A DNA stretch of 38,044 bases. It comes from Gammaproteobacteria bacterium. Lineage in GTDB: Bacteria > Pseudomonadota > Gammaproteobacteria > Arenicellales > JAJDZL01. Under the pieces are notes generated by a model, which was not told the origin of the DNA, made no database searches, and saw nothing but the letters and a program-made list of their open reading frames with translations. A program made the translations under genes and the position numbers. This document shows positions 25,655 to 32,693 of the stretch, one piece after another. How positions within the stretch are numbered: position 1 is the first letter of the stretch; each line of letters begins with the position of its first letter. The stretch covers positions 72,851-110,894 of the forward strand of contig JAJEHQ010000004.1 of assembly GCA_022823625.1 (NCBI GenBank), given 5' to 3'.

Positions 25655-28159
25655 TTGAAAACTGCTCTGCTTGCCTGGGTGCGCGAGGTAATCCGTGCGC
25701 CATTACAATCGACACTCTCCGTCCTTGGTGTCGCGCTAGGTGTCACCGCAATCGTCGCAGTCAATATTACCAACCACAGCGCTCGCGAAAGTTTTCTTGC
25801 TGCCAGTAATGCATTAGCCGAATCGGCGACACACAGCATTGCAGGGGAGCCTAGTGACCAACTCTATCGTGAATTACGACTCAAAACAAACCATCCCCTA
25901 CAGCCCGTTGTCCAGGGTCGAGTTCGACTAAGCGACATTAATGACACCTCGGCTACCGTCTATGGAATTGATCCGATTGCATACTATCGGTTCAACATTG
26001 GATCGAACACCACCCCTTCAAGTTCAGAAGAAGTCAACCAACTAATAGCTGAAGCGTTCAGCACGTTCGTAACCGCGGATACACTGCATCAACTGGGTGT
26101 CAAACTCGGAGACAGCGTCAAATTACGCTATGGACGCAAGAGTCATGAGCTTCAAATCACTGGATTGATCGAAACCAGCACACCTTTACAAGAGCAGTCA
26201 TTCAGACTGCTTTTTTTGACTGATATAGCAACTGCGCAAACCATACTTGGCATGCGAGGTCAACTCTCCTCAATTCAGTTGCAACTGCCACATGGAGATA
26301 AGGTGCTTCAGGAAATTGAAGATCTGCTACCCCAGGGCACACATCTGGAAGGCCGGATTAATCGACAGCGCTCTCTCACTTCAATCACCGATGCGTTTCA
26401 GACCAATCTTACCGCGATGAGCCTGCTCGCACTACTGGTTGCAATATTTCTAATCTACAACACCATGACTTTTCTTGTGATGAGACGCAGACCGACTATT
26501 GAGATTCTTCGGGCACTGGGATTTTCGCGGTCTGGGATAACAGTTTGCCTGACTCTGGAGGCGGCTGCCATTGGTCTGGCTGCATCAATCATCGGAATTT
26601 TGATTGGCAGTCAGCTCGCCAAGCTTCTGCTCGTTTTAGTTGAGCGCTCAATCAACAATTTGTACTTTCCGATTGAAGCTGATATTACGATTCTGACGCC
26701 AACGGTCATATTCCTGGCGGTATGCCTGGGAATCGGCTCAACTATTTTGGCAGCTCTGCCCGCTCTACATGAGGCGCAAAACCTGATGCCATCGTTTGGC
26801 ACTGAATTTCGCCACCCGCCGTCTTCTGCCCGAAAACGGGTATTTGTATTTCTGACCTCATGCACTGGGTTTGTTGTTGCCGGGGTCACGTTGATGCAGT
26901 TGTACCCGACCAGCATTGCACTAGGTTTTATCAGCATTAACCTAATCGTGATTGGGTACTTTTGTCTGGTTCCACTACTGTCGCAGGTATTAGGACGGGC
27001 TTTGCGGGTGGCCTCAAAACAATTCTTTGGCCTTCGCGGTGTACTATCAAGCCGCGCACTGTCAATGTCTGGTGGAAGATCGTCAATCGCCATTTGCGCA
27101 CTGTGTGTAGCCATTTCAGCAACTGTTGGTGTTGGCGTTATGATCAGCAGTTTTCGTACTGCGGTAGACGACTGGCTCAGCGACCGCTTGCGTGCAGATG
27201 TTTACGTCTCAACACAAGATTACGGTGGCCAGTTGAGCGAAATTGAAATCAATCGTCTGAAAATGATTCCGGGAGTCAAGTCAGTCGGTGTTGCGAAATG
27301 GGATTGGCTACAGGGACCTGATGGCCGATCCCGTATCTTCGCAGTTGATTATGGTGAACACGCATTTGACGGATATCGGTTTAAGGAAAAAACGCCTGAG
27401 GTTTGGAATCGGTTTCAGAGCGGAGGTATCATCATCAGCGAACCATATGCCTGGAAGCACAAACTTTCGCTTGGTGATACAGTTGAATTCTTTAGTGAAA
27501 ATACGGTCATTCAGATTCCAGTCGTCGGGGTGTTTTTCGACTACAGTTCTGATCGCGGTGTTGTGGTGATCCATCGAGATGTGTATGTTTCAAACTTTAG
27601 CGACAATGCGATCACAACTGCTGCTCTTTTTGGTTATCCAGATGCTAATCTTCAGACACTAAAACATGAAGCCAATCAATCGATTATCTCGCCAGGAGTG
27701 AGAGTTTGGACAGCTGGTGGTATGCATGGCGCAGCGATGGAGATTTTTGATCAGACTTTTGCAATTACAGCAGTATTGAGAAGTCTTGCAGTCATTGTCG
27801 CAATCATTGCGGTTGTATCAATTCTGGCTATGATTCAGATCGACCGCGGACGCGAACTTCACATTCAAAATGCAGTCGGGTTCACCTCCCGCGAAATTTG
27901 GGCCTCGGCAAGTATCGAAGCCGGTGTAATGGGGTTGATTGCCGGAATGCTATCACTTCCGGTTGGTCTGCTGCTGTCATGGCTATTAATTTGGGTTGTC
28001 AACCAGCGATCATACGGCTGGACAATGGAATTGCTGATTGATGGCACAATTCTCATCGAAGCAGTTTTGCTTGCAATCATCGCAGCCCTGTTAGCTGGAA
28101 TTGTACCGGCATGGTGGTTGGCACACCGCACACCAAAACAATCGCTGCGGGTGGAATAG
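25655..28159 (+). CDS. FtsX/MacB-type ABC permease, fused two-domain (AttFG-like)
   Basis: An 834-residue inner-membrane permease with two MacB/FtsX units. Each has a periplasmic core domain flanked by helices: the first helix around residues 20-40, periplasmic part to about 235, FtsX helices about 250-385, a further helix block about 395-500, a second periplasmic part to about 690 and a final FtsX block 710-830. The C-terminus PAWWLAHRTPKQSLRVE is typical. The start is TTG 25655, one base after the ATPase stop; an earlier in-frame start would lie inside the ATPase gene. In AttEFGH systems the two halves are usually separate (AttF, AttG). The substrate is unknown. Confidence 0.82.
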   Translation: MKTALLAWVREVIRAPLQSTLSVLGVALGVTAIVAVNITNHSARESFLAASNALAESATHSIAGEPSDQLYRELRLKTNHPLQPVVQGRVRLSDINDTSATVYGIDPIAYYRFNIGSNTTPSSSEEVNQLIAEAFSTFVTADTLHQLGVKLGDSVKLRYGRKSHELQITGLIETSTPLQEQSFRLLFLTDIATAQTILGMRGQLSSIQLQLPHGDKVLQEIEDLLPQGTHLEGRINRQRSLTSITDAFQTNLTAMSLLALLVAIFLIYNTMTFLVMRRRPTIEILRALGFSRSGITVCLTLEAAAIGLAASIIGILIGSQLAKLLLVLVERSINNLYFPIEADITILTPTVIFLAVCLGIGSTILAALPALHEAQNLMPSFGTEFRHPPSSARKRVFVFLTSCTGFVVAGVTLMQLYPTSIALGFISINLIVIGYFCLVPLLSQVLGRALRVASKQFFGLRGVLSSRALSMSGGRSSIAICALCVAISATVGVGVMISSFRTAVDDWLSDRLRADVYVSTQDYGGQLSEIEINRLKMIPGVKSVGVAKWDWLQGPDGRSRIFAVDYGEHAFDGYRFKEKTPEVWNRFQSGGIIISEPYAWKHKLSLGDTVEFFSENTVIQIPVVGVFFDYSSDRGVVVIHRDVYVSNFSDNAITTAALFGYPDANLQTLKHEANQSIISPGVRVWTAGGMHGAAMEIFDQTFAITAVLRSLAVIVAIIAVVSILAMIQIDRGRELHIQNAVGFTSREIWASASIEAGVMGLIAGMLSLPVGLLLSWLLIWVVNQRSYGWTMELLIDGTILIEAVLLAIIAALLAGIVPAWWLAHRTPKQSLRVE

Positions 28160-28162
28160 TCC

Positions 28163-29329
28163 ATGGGAATGAAAACAAGGCTTGGAATTACCGCATTCAT
28201 TGTGCTGTCAAGTGGCGTTGCCGTCTGGCTGATGAATTGGTCATCTAATATGGAAGATGCCGGTGCACAAATTCAGCAACCGGTGTTGGGAAACGTCCTG
28301 CTTGAAAGTTCTGACAGTCAGTTTGAATCCGTCACAAATTCCAGACAGCTTGAGTTTCCGCGAGATCACGGATCTCACCCTGAATTTCAAACAGAGTGGT
28401 GGTACTTCACTGGCAACCTCAAGAATAACGAGGGCAGACAGTTCGGCTATCAGTTTACGGTCTTTCGGCGTGCACTATCTAGAGACTTACCAGAACTTGA
28501 TTCTGACTGGGGAACTACACAGGCTTATCTGGCTCATGCCGGTGTTACGGATGTGCAATCGAAGAGGTATCTTGTTGATGAGATCTACAGCCGTGGTGCG
28601 CTGAATTTGGCAGGCGTACGAGCGGAACCTTTTTCAGTTTGGGTTGAAAATTGGAGGGCTGACGGCTCCGTGGGACAATGCGCAGGCTGTTTGACACTTA
28701 GCATCAAAGCCGAGTCCGATGATTTTTCTTTTAGCTTTGATCTTGACAGCGCCAAACCCGCTGTGCTTCATGGAGAACGCGGTGTTAGCCGAAAAAGCAC
28801 GATTCCTGGAAACGCATCCTACTACTATTCACTGTCAAGACTTCGAACCAGTGGCACGCTCACAATTCAGGGTGAGAACATAACGGTATCAGGCGACAGT
28901 TGGATGGACCATGAATGGTTCTCGTCAGTCCTTGACGAGGGACAGTCCGGCTGGGACTGGTTTTCGCTGCAACTAGATGACCAGCGCGAGTTGATGCTGT
29001 TCCAGATTCGAAATCATGATCCTTCAGTGGACCCGTTCAAATACGGTGTAGTGATCGATCAGCGCGGTCACTCTGAACTGATACCTCCTGAACAGATTGC
29101 TCTAACGCCGGTACGGACGTGGAAAAGCAATCTCAATCATTCTGAATACCCCGTACACTGGAAAATTGAAATTCCGCGGCTCAATATAAATCTTGACGTT
29201 GAGTCTCTGATTGATGCACAGGAAAGGAACGACTCATTTCGTTATTGGGAAGGTGCGATCAGAGTGAGTGGAATGGAAAACAACCGGCCAATAACCGGTC
29301 TGGGCTACCTGGAGATGACGGGATACTGA
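28163..29329 (+). CDS. CrtC/AttH-type lipocalin-like exported protein
   Basis: A 388-residue protein with an N-terminal signal or anchor (residues about 8-25) and a large beta domain of the CrtC/AttH (double lipocalin) family. Hallmarks: FPRDHGSHPEFQTEWWYFTG in its conserved parts (EWWYFTG), then GYQFTVFRR, and GDSWMDHEWFSS. In the family these binding or hydratase proteins act on carotenoids (CrtC) or serve in AttEFGH export systems of unknown substrate. Position 4 bases after the permease strongly suggests a periplasmic partner of that ABC system. No carotenoid genes are nearby, so a hydrophobic lipid cargo is an inference. Confidence 0.85.
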   Translation: MGMKTRLGITAFIVLSSGVAVWLMNWSSNMEDAGAQIQQPVLGNVLLESSDSQFESVTNSRQLEFPRDHGSHPEFQTEWWYFTGNLKNNEGRQFGYQFTVFRRALSRDLPELDSDWGTTQAYLAHAGVTDVQSKRYLVDEIYSRGALNLAGVRAEPFSVWVENWRADGSVGQCAGCLTLSIKAESDDFSFSFDLDSAKPAVLHGERGVSRKSTIPGNASYYYSLSRLRTSGTLTIQGENITVSGDSWMDHEWFSSVLDEGQSGWDWFSLQLDDQRELMLFQIRNHDPSVDPFKYGVVIDQRGHSELIPPEQIALTPVRTWKSNLNHSEYPVHWKIEIPRLNINLDVESLIDAQERNDSFRYWEGAIRVSGMENNRPITGLGYLEMTGY

Positions 29330-29423
29330 GTATTGTCCATTCAACTTGTATCATATGCATTGCTATTCAGTCAAAGGTGTTTTTCTCACATAGCGGCTGT
29401 CAACGCTTTCAAAACAGACATAA

Positions 29424-30323
29424 ATGCAGGATTTTGCATACCGAAAAAAAATACTTGAGCCCGCGCTGATTCGACAACTCAGCCAACGCTCAAATAAGGA
29501 TGCAACTGTCCGTCTCGCCACTCACATTGCGTTGATTGGTATCGGGGCAGCGATGGTTTGGCTTGCAGGTTTCAGCTGGTGGCTGTTGCCCGCATGGTTC
29601 TTCTACGGAACCGTGCTTATGTTTTTGTTCTCACCTCTGCATGAGTGCATTCACAGAACCGCCTTTCGAAACCGAACTGCGAATGATCTCGTGGCAACTG
29701 TTATCGGATTTCTGATCATGCTGCCTGCGAACTACTTTCGTAGCTTTCACTTTGCGCATCATCGGTACACGAACGACCCGAAGCGTGATCCGGAACTCCT
29801 CACTCCCAAGCCCGCAAATTTGCCACAGTACTTATGGGCGATGTGTGGGCTAGGCGCCTATTGGTGGGTACAGTTGCGTACAATCGTCCGACACTCACTA
29901 GGTAGCATTTCGGGAAACTTCATCGACGAATCGAATCACAGAACGATCCTTCTTGAAGCGCGGTTACATTTGGTTCTCTATCTTGTCATAGTTGTCGCTT
30001 CAGTTCTGTTCGAGACGACAATATTCCTTTATTACTGGCTCATACCAGCAATATTAGGCACAGTTAGCTTACGCCTATTCTTGCACGCCGAACACGCCGG
30101 TTGCGAATTGTCGGACAACATGCTGCGCAATACCCGCACGACCCTGACCAATTCAGCAATCAAACTGCTGAGCTGGAATATGCCCTATCACTGCGAACAC
30201 CACGTATTTCCAGCGGTTCCATTCCATCAACTACCAGCGCTTCATCAGCACCTGAAAGACCACTTGGCGGTCGTGTCAAACGGCTATTACCGATTTCACC
30301 GCGAATTCGTCGACTCGATCTGA
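29424..30323 (+). CDS. Membrane fatty acid desaturase
   Basis: A 299-residue di-iron desaturase. The three histidine boxes are complete: H73-E-C-I-H77, H109-F-A-H-H113 and H256-C-E-H259-H260, with a further H221-A-E-H. About four to five membrane helices surround them. Such enzymes insert double bonds into, or hydroxylate, lipid acyl chains using O2. It follows the AttH-like gene by 94 bases on the same strand, which hints at a link with lipid handling. Bond position and carrier (CoA, ACP or phospholipid) cannot be told. Confidence 0.85.
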   Translation: MQDFAYRKKILEPALIRQLSQRSNKDATVRLATHIALIGIGAAMVWLAGFSWWLLPAWFFYGTVLMFLFSPLHECIHRTAFRNRTANDLVATVIGFLIMLPANYFRSFHFAHHRYTNDPKRDPELLTPKPANLPQYLWAMCGLGAYWWVQLRTIVRHSLGSISGNFIDESNHRTILLEARLHLVLYLVIVVASVLFETTIFLYYWLIPAILGTVSLRLFLHAEHAGCELSDNMLRNTRTTLTNSAIKLLSWNMPYHCEHHVFPAVPFHQLPALHQHLKDHLAVVSNGYYRFHREFVDSI

Positions 30324-30328
30324 ATTGC

Positions 30329-31807
30329 CTAACTGAAATTGGCATCTTTCAATAGCGCATCGATATCCAATGCGTTTTCCAGATCCTCAGCCAAGTTGTC
30401 AAGTGCGATCTCTACGGTATCGCGATAGTGCAAATCTGACGCCGTTCCCTGCTGAAGCTGGTTCAACCAGGCTGCGCGAAACGCATCGCTCCAAAACAGG
30501 CCGTGAACATAGCACCCCACTACATTTCCTTCCACATTAATTGCACCATCTTCACCATTTGTGGTTCGAATGTATCTGCGATGGGTATCCTTACCAGTTG
30601 TATCGCCCATATGAATTTCATATCCAATCACGGGTTGTCGGTTTACCAGACACTCACCATTTAGAGAACGCACCGTTTTGCTAGTCAGCATGTCAGTTTC
30701 AACTTCCAGCAGACCCAAACCGTCTGCTTCTTCCGGAGGCCCTTCGACTCCATGCAGATCACGAATTTTCCGACCCAGAATTTGATAACCACCGCACAAA
30801 CCGACCACTGCACGACCTGCTCTGGCGTGGGCAATGATGTCGTGATTCCACCCCTGCATTTTCAGGAATCGCAGATCAGCTAGAGTAGACTTTGTTCCTG
30901 GAATGATGATGACATCTGAATCCTGAGGAATCGAGTTGCCTGGAAGTACAAAAATGAGCTCAGCATTGCGCTCCAGACGCAAGGGATCAAAGTCGTCGGA
31001 ATTTGCAATTCGAGAGAGCATTGGTACCGAAATTTTCAAAACTCTGACTCCAGATTCCGGCTCACTTTCCGATAGTTGAGTTCTCACAACGGCATCTTCC
31101 TGAGGCAGTTTTCGGGCGGATTTCAGCCACGGAACCACGCCGCGACAAGGCCATGCCGTTCGCACTTCAATGTCCCGTCTGCCATTGTCAAAGAGCGAAA
31201 CGTCTCCTCGAAACTTGTTGATGATGAAACTTTTAACCAGAGACGAATCTGCATTCTCCAATACTGCCTTAGTTCCCACTAAAGATGCAATGACCCCACC
31301 GCGTTCTATATCTGCCAATAAACAAACGGGTACATTTGCGGCTCTGGCAAACCCCATATTGGCAATATCGTTTTCCCGCAGATTGGTTTCCGCCGGACTG
31401 CCTGCACCTTCTACAAGAACCAGTTCAAATGTTTCAGTCAATTTTCGAAAACTCTCCATCACCGGGGTTAAAAGCGACAATCGATGGTTAATGTAGTTTC
31501 TTGCATCCAAATTAGAAATAGCCTTGCCGTGTACCACGACCTGAGACACCTGGTCTGACTGCGGTTTGAGAAGCACTGGATTCAGGTCTACGGACATATC
31601 AATCTCGGCGGCTTGAGCTTGAAGTGCTTGGGCACGCCCGATTTCGCCACCTGTTGGACAAGCAGCGGCATTATTCGACATGTTCTGAGGTTTGAACGGT
31701 GCGACGCGAATCCCGCGTCGCTTCGCAGCCCGACACAATCCAGCAACGATGACAGATTTGCCGACATCTGACCCGGTTCCCTGAATCATTAATGAGGCAG
31801 CTTTCAA
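30329..31807 (-). CDS. cobQ: Cobyric acid synthase (CobQ/CbiP)
   Basis: A 492-residue ATP- and glutamine-dependent amidase that converts side chains b, d, e and g of adenosyl-cobyrinate diamide to amides in B12 synthesis. The N-terminal P-loop MIQGTGSDVGKS is followed by FKPQNMSNNAA and QAQAAEIDMSVDLNPVLLKP in its conserved parts. The C-terminal class-I glutaminase has GLCGGYQILG with the nucleophile cysteine and YVHGLF with the histidine. TTG 31807 is chosen because AGGAG lies 9 bases upstream; the family starts about six residues before M-x-Q-G-T. Convergent with the desaturase and divergent from the B12 riboswitch. No other cob genes are in the window. Confidence 0.94.
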   Translation of the reverse strand: MKAASLMIQGTGSDVGKSVIVAGLCRAAKRRGIRVAPFKPQNMSNNAAACPTGGEIGRAQALQAQAAEIDMSVDLNPVLLKPQSDQVSQVVVHGKAISNLDARNYINHRLSLLTPVMESFRKLTETFELVLVEGAGSPAETNLRENDIANMGFARAANVPVCLLADIERGGVIASLVGTKAVLENADSSLVKSFIINKFRGDVSLFDNGRRDIEVRTAWPCRGVVPWLKSARKLPQEDAVVRTQLSESEPESGVRVLKISVPMLSRIANSDDFDPLRLERNAELIFVLPGNSIPQDSDVIIIPGTKSTLADLRFLKMQGWNHDIIAHARAGRAVVGLCGGYQILGRKIRDLHGVEGPPEEADGLGLLEVETDMLTSKTVRSLNGECLVNRQPVIGYEIHMGDTTGKDTHRRYIRTTNGEDGAINVEGNVVGCYVHGLFWSDAFRAAWLNQLQQGTASDLHYRDTVEIALDNLAEDLENALDIDALLKDANFS

Positions 31808-31929
31808 ACCTAGGTGACTCCTGTGTAAGAACAGATTTAGAATTAATTTGGAATGTGGAGCAGAAAAGTTTGCGTCATTATGTTTCAGGCACACTCGCTG
31901 GAGTGAAATTCCATGGTCTCACATTCCGC

Positions 31930-31957
31930 TTGAACTGAAACACTGTCTCAGTATAAT
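31930..31957 (+). promoter_or_regulatory. Sigma70 promoter upstream of the cobalamin riboswitch
   Basis: TTGAAC (31930-31935) and a perfect TATAAT (31952-31957) with 16 bases between. Transcription would begin near 31964, directly at the 5' end of the riboswitch, which makes the call strong. Confidence 0.75.
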
Positions 31958-31965
31958 TCGAGTCA

Positions 31966-32131
31966 GCAATGGTTCCCTTGATTGGGAAGCGATATGGAAC
32001 AAGGTCAGGCAAATTGCTGATTCCTTGGCTGCCCCCGCAACTGTATGCGGAGAGCAACTGCTCACTGAAGCCACTGGGAAACTGGGAAGGCAGAGCACGA
32101 GCATCGACCCGCAAGCCAGGAAACCTGCCAT
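31966..32131 (+). ncRNA. Cobalamin (AdoCbl-type) riboswitch
   Basis: The conserved blocks of this class appear in order on the plus strand: GGTTCCC...GGGAA at 31971-31988, GCTGCCCCCGCAACTGTA (32028-32045), GCCACTGGGAAACTGGGAAG (32070-32089), and the B12 box AGCCAGGAAACCTGCC (32114-32129, consensus AGYCMGRAGACCTGCC) preceded by GACCCGCA. It binds adenosylcobalamin or a related corrinoid and represses downstream genes when B12 is abundant. The controlled unit is the unknown ORF at 32232 and the TonB gene, not a btuB receptor. Confidence 0.93.
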
Positions 32132-32147
32132 TGCCAGCGTTACCCAA

Positions 32148-32230
32148 CCACCGAACGGGGTGTTCTGGTGGGACGGATACCCGTTTTCGGTGGCGCGCCA
32201 ATTTGTGTTAACTGCAAAAGGGCACCGAAA
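32148..32230 (+). promoter_or_regulatory. Riboswitch expression platform with competing stems over a ribosome binding site
   Basis: CCACCGAA (32148-32155) can pair with TTCGGTGG (32186-32193), reinforced by CGGG (32156-32159) with CCCG (32180-32183). The same TTTCGGTG (32185-32192) can instead pair with CACCGAAA (32223-32230), which lies between the ribosome binding site AAAAGGG (32216-32222) and ATG 32232. The first pairing leaves the start free; the second would bury it. There is no T run, so control is likely at translation. The link to B12 binding is inferred. Confidence 0.65.
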
Positions 32231-32231
32231 T

Positions 32232-32693
32232 ATGGGACTCCCTTCCAAATTCCACGCAGTAATAACTGTCAGTCAATCTACTGGGTTCAAGGTGAATGTT
32301 CGCGCTGAACCTATGGTTTTGCCCTTCTACGATCAATCTTCAGCTATCACAAAGAGGCGATCCAATGTCCTATCTCTACCAATTGTTTTATCGCATTTAG
32401 CCAGAATAGTCGTCAGGACCGTAATCGACCTTGGTTTAACACTAACCTGCCTTTCAATCCCAATTCGGAACGAGTCCTCTGAATCTCAGAAAGACAATGA
32501 ACAGTCCGGATCTTCCGCCACCGTTCCAACAAAACAGGAGGTGGCAGCTTCGGTTAGTCAGGATTTGAATCTTATCGAAGATGATTCGGCAACAATTCTG
32601 TCTACCAAAAATCTAAAGCAGTTTTATGGAAGCGAGGCGCGTTCGGGGAAGTTCAATTATGAACTTTTTGTGATTCCTGGAATCAGGGTGTGA
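32232..32693 (+). CDS. Unknown protein under B12 riboswitch, coupled to tonB
   Basis: I do not recognise this 153-residue protein. Evidence that it is real: a good ribosome binding site (AAAAGGG, 9 bases before the ATG), an alternative stem placed exactly over that site, and a stop (32691-32693) overlapping the TonB GTG start as GTGTGA. It has no signal peptide. Residues 46-78 are moderately hydrophobic but interrupted by R58, R62 and D66, so this may be an amphipathic or re-entrant segment rather than a clean membrane helix. The last 75 residues are acidic and serine-rich. The frame stays open upstream across the riboswitch, but starts there are implausible. A leader whose translation drives TonB production is an alternative. 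Confidence 0.5.
   Translation: MGLPSKFHAVITVSQSTGFKVNVRAEPMVLPFYDQSSAITKRRSNVLSLPIVLSHLARIVVRTVIDLGLTLTCLSIPIRNESSESQKDNEQSGSSATVPTKQEVAASVSQDLNLIEDDSATILSTKNLKQFYGSEARSGKFNYELFVIPGIRV

Larger units (their letters stand above)
31808..32231. other. Intergenic region between divergent cobQ and the B12-regulated unit
   Basis: About 420 bases carrying, on the plus strand, a promoter, a cobalamin riboswitch and its expression platform (listed separately). The first 120 bases must hold the cobQ promoter and leader; cobQ itself has no riboswitch on its strand here. Confidence 0.7.

Noticed and set aside
31848..32231. Upstream part of the open frame before ATG 32232, giving a 281-residue protein
   Set aside because: This part reads through the promoter and the conserved cobalamin riboswitch, so it is RNA structure, not coding; the open frame is coincidental.
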